Positions 23,612 through 36,223 of a DNA stretch of 64,000 bases are shown piece by piece. The notes under the pieces were generated by a model, which was not told where the DNA came from, did no database searches, and was given only the letters and a program-made list of their open reading frames with translations. The position numbers were made by a program, and so were the translations under genes. This DNA is from Stercorarius parasiticus (taxonomy: Eukaryota; Chordata; Aves; Charadriiformes; Stercorariidae): NCBI GenBank assembly GCA_013396915.1, contig VWZL01000808.1, positions 992,001 through 1,056,000 on the forward strand, read 5' to 3'. The stretch's first letter is position 1; each line of letters opens with the position of its first letter.

Positions 23612-26600
23612 TGGAGCGATGCAACCCAGAGCGGAGGGAATGCTCAAGGGTGCTGCATCACCCTCTCTATTTAGCAGCGTGGATGCACCCAGTGAGACAG
23701 CTTTTGCATCTACCTCTCTATTAGTAGTCGCATATTTTTCTTGTTTCTTTGGAAATAAGGTTAATCTCAGGGATAGGAAAATAAATCTGTATTAAATTGC
23801 ATTTTATCTATTTGGGAGAGCATACGATTATGTCTCCATTAAGCCAAAACATGGATGTTTCTGTAGGGATACCAGGACCCACACTTAGTGCTGGGTCTCG
23901 TAATTTGTGAAGCATATACAATTAGTAAAATAGTGCCTCACGTTGGCCCTTCACATGAGCAGGGCTGAACTTTAAGACTATAAAATGCATTTTGAAGATA
24001 TGGATAGTGATTTGAGAATGACTAAACCATAGGGTACATAGGGGTACATAACTCCTCCCTCTTCTCCTCTGTTCGTCCCCAAATGCTATTTCCCCATCGT
24101 TTTAATTTCACCAGTGAAGCAGCTGACCTAATGAAAAGCCAAAATAGATGGTCTTCTGCTGTTACAGATGCTTTCTCTGCACAGTGAGAGTCTTCAAAAT
24201 TTTCTCCCTACCTGAACACCAGGCCAAGGATCATTTGGGCTCAGCATGTTAAGAAGAGCTCTCACTTGCAGCCTAATAAAGTGACAGATCCAGCAGCAGT
24301 CTGCTTCTCTGCCAACAGGGCTAGAGATTTTCCTGACACAGTAGGCCTGCCAAAGGAAAAAGGCACACAGGGAAAAGGCCATGTGTAGGCCTTGTGTAGG
24401 AGACAGAGAGCTAACCACGATCAAAAGTACATCTCTAAAATGCATTCTTCTCTTCTGTATTTCTGCCTGTAGATAAAAAACTACCGTATCCCCAGTGAGC
24501 AGTGCTGTGGTGAATAATACGTTCATTACTCTTCTTTCTACCTGGACTGCAATTTTAGATGGCCTTCAGATATGCTTTTATTTTACAAATCTGGATGGTT
24601 GAAATGTCAAGCACCTTAAGGGATATATAAAACATTATTTACTCAACCGAAATTTAGTTTCTAAACCACAAGCCTTGGTCTGTCCAATCAACGTGGCTTG
24701 AAACACAGCATGCTTGCACAACAAAGTTCTGCAATATGTTTTCTGGATTTATATTATTTTTCAGTTGTTTTCTCTGCTGCATAATCCTCCCAGGGATATC
24801 AAAACCCAGGTCAAATCAGCATATGATTTGTCAAACAGACATTGCATTCATTTTATTCAGCCATTTCCATTCACAGTATTTAGATATGGCAGACCTTTGG
24901 GAGCTGTTTGAGAAGCTACTCAATTCTGTTTTCCCTTTTCTTTCCTTTTAAAAACATGCATTTGTATTATTGAGGACTGTGATTTAGGAAAGGCAAGACT
25001 ACAGCAGACACCGTGAACCATCCTGACTTTCCTCTCTTAGGCTACTGCAGTGACAACACTGGTTCTTCCAGCGGGCACTTCATCTTTTATTGGGCTACTG
25101 GACAACCTTCACTACTACGGTATTTTGTCTTCTAAGGTTCAACAGCTGTAGCAGTCCTTAATTAAACCTCTCCTGTTGTTTTTTTGGGGTTTTTTGGCTG
25201 CATAGCAATCTAATACTAGTAAACCAAAATCTATTAAACAGCAGAGTTATTAGGAAAAGAATAAAGAGGAAGAAAGAAAGCATTTGGGTAGGTACAGGCA
25301 AAGCCACTACTTAGATGGCTTTTGAATAAGCACCTGGAACCAGATTCATCAAATCAAAGGAACAAATTACATTTGTGGATGCAACCTTTTGGGAGCTGCT
25401 TTTTTTTTTTCCCCTTTTGCTAATTCACTGCATTCACTGTATTAATTCTCTTGGCTTCCCATTCATATTGAGTTTCTCTTTTAATCAATACTTTAAACCA
25501 AGGGCTTGATCCAAAGCCAACAGGGACCAATGAAAAGTTTCTTCATTTCTTCAACTTCAGTAGCGTGCAAGCACCAGACTTACATTAACTAAGTAGTCTT
25601 CATTGTAGATTGGCTCTATACGTAACAAAGCATAAAATATTTGAAATTACAGCTTTTTAAATAATGCTTCAATACCACTTTAATCACACAGACATTTGCT
25701 CTGGGACTTTGACTTCATATACCGAAATTCAAACAGAAGCTATCATTTTTGTCTCATTTACCCAACAGTGTAAACAAAAAAACATACATTATAGGAACTA
25801 TATTAAAACTATGCTACAGCACTTCAAAAGACAAGTCTCAATTTAAACCTCCATTTGTTCTAGTCTGGATTTCAACCAGGATACCTGGGGCTAATAATTA
25901 AACTCCACAGAAATTACAGAAAGGGAACACAGAAAAAAAAAGTCAATAAAGAAACCTCTTAGCAGAATATATCTCTGGAACAAATGGTTGCAGTATTCGG
26001 TCTCTTAAACTGTACCTGAAGGAGAGAAGACCTTAAGCCAGTCCTTAGCATAAATGCTGCAGGTGCTGCAGAACAGCTTCCTATCACTTGGGAGATGTAC
26101 TTTCATTGCAGGGGACTTTACTGCCTTTTAAGTGACACAAATAATAAGACAAAGCTCAGGTTTACTGAAAATCGTGGCATTAACTTTCATTCACAACATT
26201 GCACTGCAGTAACCACCAGTGATGGATAGCGAAGATGAAACATCAAGACTTTCGTGTGCTGTATGCCTAGGAAAGTCACGTTATATTGTCATTTAGGGGA
26301 TCAAACACATGGCAAGTGCTACCTCGCTTTATTCTTTTTTTTGGTTCTAAAAATAACTCTTCAAATGATAATCTCAGGGTGGTACCTCAAACTTGCATGA
26401 AACTGCATGGAGCCAGGATAACTGTTCACCCCATTTATCATTCCTTTGTTTCTTATTTGACAGCGATGATAGCCTGATTTTTCCTCTGCATTAACAGAAC
26501 ATTCACATCACATCAAATTCCAAAGTCATTAGTTAGTATATTCACCAGATCTACATTAATAAAGCAATAACTTGATCACTGGCTTTTAAAGTGCCAATTC

Positions 26601-28424
26601 AAAATAGAAAAACAGGTGCTGTTTAAACAGCATAATCATTACTCTAATTGGTACCTTATAGTTAACACTGCAGAAGAGGGAGTAACGACGAGCGCTGAAC
26701 TCCCACATACATTTTAGTTCAAGCAAGTCTCTCTCACTCAGCGTATAAGGCACAAGAGTTACTGGCACGCGAACAAGAACTGCTCCCACTAATGCTTGTG
26801 GATCTCTGTCCTCATGAATGTATGCTATTGATTTAGCTTCCCAGCGCTAAACCATCAGACTTCCTCGCTGTGGGAGAGGTGCAGAGAACAGGAACTCCAG
26901 CCAGAGACAGGATCATTAAATGAACCACCTCCGAATGGACCCGTTGCTAAAAATAAAAGCGCCTGCCATGATTCTGTACTCTGTAGGTCTCAACCTGCTC
27001 CATGAGATTCAAACCCCTTTGAAACCGTAAGGTATGTTGATCTAAATCCCAAAGCCTGCGAAGCAGACAGACAGAGAGAACTGGGCCTAAGAAGAGGCTC
27101 CACCGCATGCCCTGGAAACTGAAGGATTGCAGAAAATGTCTAAACCTTGAGAGAAGACCTTAAATCACTTCTCTAGTAATCTCTCATGGAGTCTGCCGAT
27201 TAGGCCTGCAACTTGTAACAGGCTCTGGACTTGAAGGGAACATTTCTCTAAGTTGTATCAGGGACAGTGTGAAGTGCAAACCAAAAAAATGAAGGCTGAA
27301 GTTGTCTAGCAGTGGGGAGAGATGGAAAAAAAACCCAGGCAGCCTGTTTCACAGTATCTGCCTGACTGCGCGCTCTGTTTACTGAATGACCAGGAACAAG
27401 GAAGTTCTGACGTGCAATTCTGATTAATCTGTTTCTAGGTATCATTAATACATTTTAAATAGGCATAACCCTCATTTAAAATGCAGCGTTGGTTAATCTC
27501 CTTAAAACTTACAAATATTTGGAATATTTTATTACAAAAACAAATGCAGGGAGAAGAGCACCAGATTTACTGCAAAATACCCTTGAAAGATTGCAGTTCA
27601 TGTTGCAAGTAAAATGAACAAAAAGAAGCAGAAAATCTCGTGGGTTTGTTATTTTAACAATCTATTATGCAAAATAAATGTGCAAATAACAATAGTACTC
27701 AAATTTCAAGCATATTCATTTTCACACAATTGTTTATTCATCTGTCTTTTACATAATCCCCATAACAGGCACTCACGGAGGACCGTAAAATCTGTGTTCA
27801 CTGGTGATACAACTGCACAAACAGGCACATTTTGAAGTAGTTCAGGTACGCAGGCATCTCTGCTCTACCACAAAACTTACAGAGTTTTTACCTGGTTTAA
27901 GAATACAGCTGTAGTTGTAAGAAGGTAATTACTCCTGCACAATTTACTGTTCCCTAACTGAGAATATAGTTCAGTTTCCTAGCGATGCTTCTTACACCAA
28001 CATGAAAAGGTGAAGTAAAAGAAGAAAGCACAAGCAGCATATAGGAATGGGCACCGTCTCTTTGAACCTTTATATAAAAACTTAACTAAAACCAATGAGA
28101 TGGTAGTAACAAAGCAGAAACACATTACAAAGCTATAATTTTGCAAAAGCTTGGACAAAACCCACCAAAAAATTGCAGCGTAACAAAACGTTCTGCAAGA
28201 CTTTCCAAGAGGAGAGCTTCAAGATGACCCACACAGTGACAGATCACGAGTCAGAGTATTTCCCTCCACCACAGAGGAAATATGGTACAAAACGGGCAGT
28301 GGCCATTGAGGGGAAAAAAACAGGGGAAAATACCAAAGACAAAGTTCGATATGGAAGTGAATAAAGATAAAAGATACACAGGTAGCCAAAAAAATAGGTA
28401 GAGGAGCTTTCAAACGTTTTAACT
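23612..28424. other. Non-coding sequence, nothing recognised
   Basis: Mixed AT-rich sequence. The longest frame is 110 codons (24194-24526, minus), without motif. I searched by eye for CR1 tails in both orientations and found none in this block. Confidence 0.65.
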
Positions 28425-28575
28425 GTACAGTGCCTCTGAGGTAAGTAAATATTACCTCTTTTTGCTTCATAATTGAGGCAATAAGGGTAAATGATTTATC
28501 AAGATCACACGGCAAGTCTGAGCCAGAGCCAGGAACCCAGATTTATTACCTAACCTCTACACCACACTGACTCCC
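28425..28575 (-). mobile_element. MIR/CORE-SINE-like ancient element
   Basis: Read on the plus strand, the block holds TGAGGTAAGTAAATATTACC, AATTGAGGCA, ATGATTTATCAAGATCACAC, GGCAAGTC, GAGCCAGAGCCAGGAACCCA and CTCTACACCACACTGACTCC. This is the order seen in reverse-complemented MIR-type SINEs (tgaggcacagagagg..., caaggtcacac, agccaggat..cccag, ccactacaccacactg). Such tRNA-derived SINEs were spread by L2-type LINEs early in amniote history and survive in birds as rare, decayed copies. The element is therefore on the minus strand. The call is by recognition, not alignment; a turtle-type or other tRNA SINE with the same core would look alike. Confidence 0.7.
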
Positions 28576-31500
28576 GAGAATGAAGTAGACAAACTGCAGG
28601 GAGTTCAGAAAGAAAAAAAACCTCAAGACTCCAGGCTGGCAAGACTAAGATACAAAATGAGATTTTGAAAAAGGAATGGGGTTGGCACAGGTTTTCATGA
28701 TACAGTGAACAAACTCATAACTGCACACCAAACCTAGCACTTAATTAGATACACAGCGGCTCACGCACGCTACGGAAAAGCAGCAAAAGACCCAGCAGAG
28801 ACAAAATTCTGTCCTTGCGCACATTTCTCTCACGGGTGACAGAGTAAGGGAACAAACAAGAGTGACAGGAATTGGTCAGATTGCTCAATTCAGTTCTTTA
28901 TGAAATGCTGGACATTTCTGACATACTTTGGTGTAGCACAAGACCTACCGAGAACAGTGCATCTAACAACACTTGAAAAAATTCAACCCATTCCTTGGCT
29001 AAGGAACAATTAGTCATGGGGTTTAACCATTTCCATACTGTAAAGGCTATCAATGGAAAGGACAAAGCTAAGTTACTGGGTTTAGCTGAGGGTATGTATT
29101 ATTTGATGTAATGGGTTGAACAACATAAAATATACGCCTAATAGGAAGTAACAAATCATCTATGAATAGAAGTACTCCTATAACTTTTGAGGAAAAAAAT
29201 AAACATAGTGGACAGATACCCTGTTTTACTAAGTAGTCTAAACACCTATTCCAGATTTAAAATGTACATTTGCTGGGAAATGGATCAAGGGATTATTTAG
29301 GGGGACCCAGTTTGACTTCTCCAGAAGCTGAAAGTGAACAGTCCCCTAATTCCCACTTTGAATGTAGTATTTTTATGAGGCGGGCGAGCGTTATACAGAA
29401 GTGGGACCCTCATTTGAGCAGCACTTGAAGCAGCAACCTTCACTTGAGAGGACTTGTCAACACATGAAAGATTTGAACATCAAACGAGTTTAAGGTCAAT
29501 TTTAGCTGTAACCTTCTAACTATTCCTTTAGGTTTAACATACATAACTGAGATCACAGAATTGACATCTATCCTCCATGTCCTCCAGGAAAATCGATGAA
29601 AACAAGCCTAACTTTAGCAAAATACCCTGAAGAATTCTGTTCCTGGGATACCACTTCTGAGGAGTCATTTTACCTATTTATTTTTAATTAAAACAACATT
29701 TAACACAATACAAAGCTGAAATGAGAATGTATAATTGGCACAGCCTCAGAGACAGGGCAGCACTTGCTGGTCAAGCAGGATGAAAGAGGTCACGGACCTT
29801 TTCTGGTTTACAGTTCGCGTCCTCAGGTCCTATTTAAGTTAGTTGGTTTTGAAAGAGGTCTCAGCAAGGCAGGGCATCGTCTGTCCTACCTGACAATGTA
29901 TACGGTACACATATGTATTTTTTCAAGTGCAATCCACTTTTGTAGCCACAGGCTCACAATAAGATACGATTTCATTGTGCTTGATGGGCTTGTCAGGATA
30001 GGGAATGATTCTCTCTTGCAAATTCAATTTCCTTTCCCCACCAGCACCACCACCACCACCCTTTTCAGCATCTCTGCAGGCAGATCAGGATGTTGATGCT
30101 TAAACTAAATCAATTAGCAAGCGGCAGATGTCCAGGGAGACCGCCTTTTCCCTGGAAGTCTCGTTCCTTGATAACAGATGAAAGGTGAAGACGACAAAAG
30201 TTAAAGGCTCCGGCTGGTCTCTACTGCCTGTCACAGGGATGAGACTGTCCACAGAGAGGAATCAGATGGGGAAGAGAAAGCAGATGAAGGCAGCCCGACT
30301 AAAATTGCCAGATACGAACAGGAACCTATAGTGCGGCACCAACTTTTTGACAGATACATCTCTAAACAAATTAGCTTAGCAAAGCTGACATCTAATTAAG
30401 TCTGCTCTTTAGTGTGTGTCATTCTTCTTGCAAGTCCATGCAAAAATAGTTATAGGAAACTTTTTGATGACATTAAACATTAATTGCCAGCTGTAATCTT
30501 ACATCCTCATTCCAACTTACCAACTCCTAAATCAAAATCTATGCCATGCATAAGAAAACACTGTGCAGCACATGTGAACACATCAGGATCTTGTGCTGTA
30601 AGTAAATCCACAAGCAAATCTATAAAGATCTGGCATGTATTGGGGAAAACATTATTTAAAATTAAAGTGGGGAGGGATCGAGACCCATTCTTTTACCGAG
30701 TAATGTGTGGGTACTGAGGGATTTGAAACCGTTCTGTGTTATGCTCCATACACACTGCTGACAGCCAAAACTCATAAGGAAACCTATCCTAGTGCTATTT
30801 GATGACTGACAATCTCCATGCGGCAATATTTTCATTGGCAGAAAAGGAACGTAAAAGGGACAGAAAAGACAACTTTAAACCTCCATTGACGTGTCAGACT
30901 AAGTTAGAATCCTCATCTTAGCAAGTAGATTTTTTTCAAAGCTGAACATGAAGTAAAAAGGAGACTTCAGACTTCACAGGACCTAAATCCATTCACAGTG
31001 AGAACATTTTAACAAATGGCTCGTGACATCGCACAATGAAGACATGATATAGTGGGAAATTGTCACCTTAAACCATCATTATACATCTCTGTACATCTAT
31101 CTTTTAATCTGTAAGCTTTGTCAAAATTTTTTTAAAGTGCAATTTAAAAGGAACTGGAAATACAAGGCTATGAAGATGAATACTCAGATAGAATTTCTTC
31201 ATATCAGCAGACGGGAAAAGGACTCATTTTTGCAGTGGTTTATTTTTGACAGTGTGTGACTACTCCTTGAAACACATGTCCGTACAAGTTAACAAAAAAT
31301 AAATATATCTGAGCAAATGAGACTGGTACAGCCTTCATAATTGCAGACGTGACTGCATGTCATACACACTTCAGGTAGCTGAGTGTGAACTGAGTGCTTG
31401 CCGCTTATTTGACTGAGTTTATAACATTCATGTCCCTCTTGCTGTTGCATCCTTCTTCAAATTACAAACATTTACTGGTCAAAAAGCACTATGAACACCC

Positions 31501-33031
31501 TTAATTGCATCACGGTTATCTTCTCAGTAGGCTGCTGCTATCATATATTGTGACAGCTTTATGTTTGGCTTTATTTATGGTTTTCAAACATCACTAAAAA
31601 GAAAATTCTGAAATTGCCTATCATTACGTAGACAAGCAATCAGACTGCCATGTTCGTGCTGTTTATGGCGTTGACTGTAACTGGTACACGTGTATATCCA
31701 GCCACATTCCCAACGTTGGAAAATGCTTAAGTATTGGACAATAAAAAATTATTTCTTTAAAAAAGCCTTTAGAGAAACCTCAAAACATCGACAGGATCAC
31801 GTACTTAAAGTCAGTGACTTCACTGATGTCAGACAGATCTACTACAGTGTAGCATAATTTGATGGCACACCATGAACTTCATCTGTTTTCCAAAATAACA
31901 CTTAAAGCCATAAAAAAAAAAAAGTACAAATCAGAATCTCAATTTGTTTCAAATGCATTTTAAAATACACCCCAGATTATGTCTTTATATGGTGCATGAT
32001 GATAGAGAATCATTTTCCAGGAAATGCAATCTCAGGACTTGGGCATCTCTCTGAGTGAAGGCTGAGGAGCCTGTTGGGTAGCTGCGGCTGATGGACAGAA
32101 ATCCGCTTCCGATGCTAAAACTGACTGAGAATCTCTTTCCCAACCTCGCTGTTTCCATATGATACCAAGAAAATACAACTCTTTTCCACCAGTACTGTAT
32201 TTCTTTAGGTTGCTTCCATAACAAATAGGGGGCTGTACTATATTAGCTATAGGGGCTGTCAGAAGCCCCAGTTTGCTACTGTCTCCTTTGGAAATCTATA
32301 GGCCATTATGGGGTCCAGGAATGCCTCCGCCCCACTCATAGCCAAGCATAACCTCTTAGTGCCCGGACGTATCAATTAGGTCTGCTCAACGCACGTTTAA
32401 ACAGCAGAGTGTTTAATAAGATGCGGCAGCAGACAGTCCATCTTTATTGCTGTTTTCTATGCTATTAGCACTAGGGAAATGGAAACGAAGCTAGCAAGAC
32501 CAAATTCACAGCACTGCAAATGTATTCTGCTATTTCTCCTCTCTGTGGGTTAACATAGGAGGTTCTCATTCCTTCAACAAAAGCGGACTGAAGAAAACAT
32601 AAGTAATTCCTAGCTGTCTCTCCCTTCTTTTGTTTAAATCACTTTTTCTCTTTTCCCATTTCATTTCCCTGACAATTATCTTCTCACTTTTATGACTCCA
32701 TTTATTTTCTTCCTTTGCGAATGTCCCCAATAGAAATGTGAAAATGCTTGTGTTGCTAGTAAAAAATGGGTTTGGCTGAAATAAATGGAAGGATTCCTCT
32801 GACTCATGAATTTGGCCATAGCTGTAAAGAAGTAACTGGGTCCCAGTTGAATGTCACAAGATATGAAGGTAGCGTATCTCAAACAAGGTAAATTCAGACA
32901 AAGAGTCTAAGTCAGCGTGTCAAAAGTTCACCCTTCACTCTGCAAAAGGCAAGAGCCGTTAAGTTTTCCTGGCTCCTTCCCACTTCTTATGTAACCTCCA
33001 ATTTAAAATGTTATGGTCTTTGGGGAATATC
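28576..33031. other. Non-coding sequence with candidate conserved blocks
   Basis: Contains (CAC)5 at 30045-30059, an E-box palindrome TACACGTGTA at 31685-31694, and two blocks (30090-30480 and 32225-32470) whose texture suggests conserved non-coding DNA. The largest frame is 110 codons (29764-30096, plus) and crosses the CAC repeat; no domain is visible. No further mobile elements were recognised. Confidence 0.6.
30045..30059. repeat. (CAC)5 microsatellite
   Basis: Five CAC units, with CCACCAG just before. Short and perfect. Confidence 0.9.
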
Positions 33032-33048
33032 TTTTTTTTTTTCCCCCC
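33032..33048. repeat. T11C6 pyrimidine tract
   Basis: Eleven T followed by six C. No AG dinucleotide or exon-like frame follows closely enough to treat it as a supported splice acceptor. Confidence 0.9.
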
Positions 33049-36000
33049 TGATACTTCCTACTTACTACCTTAGTTACACAAGTCACATTTAAAACTGCTG
33101 CTGTTGATGGAAATAATCACAGCTCCAGATGACACGCTTATTATTTTTGCTGCTCTGATTGTAAAATTGATTAATGAGCCCTGAATTTAGAAGCATCTAT
33201 ACTAATAATCTTGGTTTTTAAATTGTCTCACCTTCTTCAGCTAAGACAGAATATGTTGTTACTTCCTGGTGGTGAAATATGTACTTACGGTTTTAGTACA
33301 TAGAGATTTTATCTCTACAAGCACATCTTGTTTAGTAAGACCAATGTAACCTCCTGTCACACAATTAAGGTAAATATGTTGGTCTGCAGACACACTGTCT
33401 AATATGCACAACATCCAGAAAAAACCCTCACAATGGTTAAGCCCAGGGTCAAAAGTAAGCGTGTGATGCTCAAAAGTTGAAAAGTGGAACTAAATTAAAT
33501 TCTTATTCAGGAGATGTCAGTCTTGTTCATGTAATAACACTTATGCTGGCTCCAGTTGCTATCAGAATGAATTGTTTACTATCAAAACCATGTACGTTTT
33601 TTATATTATCCCAAAAGCAGCATCAGCAGGTATCAAAAATATGACAAATCTTTGATGAAATAAAGGTGGAAGAGCTCATATATATTTATCAAAATATTCT
33701 AAGTTTCTTCTGCAGATTGACTCCTCGTACAACTGAAAATCAAATAATTACTTTATTTACATACAGATGTAATGGTCCATACACGCAAAGTAAACTCATT
33801 AGTTTTAAAACCATTCCTTTAAAAGCAAAAATTGAATATACCAGCACTCAACCAGCATCTCTTCAGGCAGAATTTTGTCACTAGGGAACGCAACCGCAGG
33901 AAGCCGTGAACTTTCATTTACTTGACTGCTCAGCCATGAGCACTGGCATCTCTCAGCATTAATAAGGAAAGAGAAAGTCCATCGTCGGGAGATGGGGTTC
34001 TTGTAACAAAACTGACATCAGGAACTGAAGAGGGATGATCAATATTAATCATAACTAATAAATATAATTAATAATTAAGAACCGACATGAGGAGAGAAGC
34101 ACTCCCTTCAAGAGCAGCAAGACTCAGAAAGTCATGTTCAAAAAAGAAAGTGTGTTTCTGACTGAACAAACGTATTGACGCCTCAGTACCACAAGACCAA
34201 GGTATACCGCAATGCAGTATTTTCGGGGAAGAAACAGAAGTCACCCCGGCAGCTTTGGAAGTCACTCATGAGGCAGCACAGATGAAACCAGAAATTCAAT
34301 ATCTTGTTTTGCCCCTAACGGGGGACTGAGCAAAGAAGGACTTCTTCCTTTTTCACGAGGCGAGCAGTTGCAGAGGGCTGACCCTTCACCCCCACTGAAG
34401 TCTGTGGCAGTGGGAATCTTTAAGACTGGACATGATTTATTAAAAGGGCAGGATCAATTAAAACCTCGTATCTCTAGCTGAACATTTGATTACCAATAAG
34501 TCTTAAGACATTATCATTACCAACGGGTAATAAAAACTTCTCCTGCTGTGGTGGTTTTTCTCCAGTTCTCTGACTACATGCGCGTGCCAGTTTGGCCAGG
34601 TAGCTCTCAATAGCTCGTATGAGTATTTGAAATTTCAGAGTGATAAAAACAGGCCACAACCATGTGGTTTTAAGGCTAGAAATTTTCCAGACAATCTTGT
34701 CAGTGAAATATCTGAAACTGCTCAAACTCCCTCTTTAGCAAATTCAAAATACACAGTGAGTATTTAAAGAGATTAACTATGCAGGAAATTTGAATGCTAC
34801 CTAATTACAGATATTATCTCCAACATAATATAGTCCATGCAAAAAATGTAGTTACTTATCAAAGTTTTAAGTATAGCAGGCTTCTTTTCAAATATTAGTA
34901 TCTTTTAAATCTGTTTCAAGTTGTACAGTTTACATGCATCTCTCCCGTCTACCGTGCGTTATTTCCAATGCAGCAGACCCCTGTAGTGAGGAAGATCTTT
35001 AATAAATAAGTGAAAATTTTGCTGCCAATCTTTACAGCTCAGAAGATGATGCAGGTGACATCTTAGAGGCAGTTCTCGGAAGGTAACATGGTATTTTTTT
35101 TCCACACTTGTAGGCGGTTTGAAACTAAGTAAAAATTCCCTCAAGAACTTTGTACCCAGACAGGTTTCTTCAAGTCTTACCTCAAGTGCTATCAGCATTA
35201 TAACAATTGCAAATATGAATCGGAGGATTGTGACTTTGGTATTAACACTGCCTGGCCCAAGCTGGAACCAGCAGAGAAGTCACAGCTGTATCATCGTCCT
35301 TCATCTAGCCTACACCTATCACAGATCAAGAGAATGGGAAAAGGGATCTTTGCTGCATTAATGTTTCCATTCAACGCAATTTAATGCAAGAAACAAGGCT
35401 CCTCTCACAGCCGCCCAGTGCCATACAAGCATTACTTGCTCCAGAGGGAAACGCACTGTTGAGTCTGGAGGTATCCAGCCAAAGGTTACCAACATCCCAC
35501 CCATCATCACTGAGTAAGGAGAAAGGACAATATGCTTCAAGTCACACCTGCACCCTCGAGACTCTTTTGCCTAGTTCCAAAGTTGGAACATCAGTTTGTG
35601 CACCATCGATAAAAGATGAAAATGTTATAACTCTCTCAGGCTATCAAACAGCATAAACTTCTCAGGCGTCTCACGCACAAACTGAGAAATATGCATGCTC
35701 CAGGAGAACAGAGAGCTTAAGTGTGTGGATTTGCAGTTACCCCTAGTATTTTCTTAGTCAGATTCCTTGAATTTGTAAAGTATTCACCTTCAGAAGACTC
35801 TGCAGTGGTTATGCTGTGGAGGCCAAACATCTATTTAAAACTACACCAAGCACAGAGTAGTTTGATGAAGACCAAGTATGTGCAAATAGTAGCAATAAAG
35901 TAGAGCCTGAGAGCTAGTCTTCGCATTTTACTGATTTATAGTATTTTCACTTCTTTTTGATGCCTCATTCTAATTCCTAAAAACAAAACAAAAATCCACT

Positions 36001-36185
36001 TGAGTCAGTACAGAGGTCAGCTGTCACCATTTGAACTTAAAATATCTCCATTTAAATGCAAATACTAGCCTTTCTTCCTGACCTTTAAATGCTCATTTCA
36101 TAGAAATGGAATAGGAAGTGTAAATTTTGTGTCTAGATATCTCTAAGCAGTCACCATGTCATTTAGTCACATTTTTTGTCACATA
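33049..36185. other. Non-coding sequence, nothing coding recognised
   Basis: Includes the candidate conserved block 33080-33250 and an AT-only tract at 34041-34078. Frames are at most 90 codons, and those at 35119-35656 overlap on both strands without any recognisable motif. Confidence 0.65.
34041..34078. repeat. AT-rich low-complexity tract
   Basis: About 38 bases built from AATATTAAT and TAATTAATAATTAA-like words, with only one C apart from the edges. It could be a homeodomain-rich site or simply AT-rich DNA. Confidence 0.75.
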
Positions 36186-36223
36186 ATTCCTTCTTATTAA
36201 ATATATTCCTTCTGATCAAATAT
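36186..36223. repeat. Head-to-tail 19-bp duplication
   Basis: ATTCCTTCTTATTAAATAT (36186-36204) is followed immediately by ATTCCTTCTGATCAAATAT (36205-36223): 17 of 19 bases identical. The two differences show that the duplication is not brand new. Confidence 0.9.
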
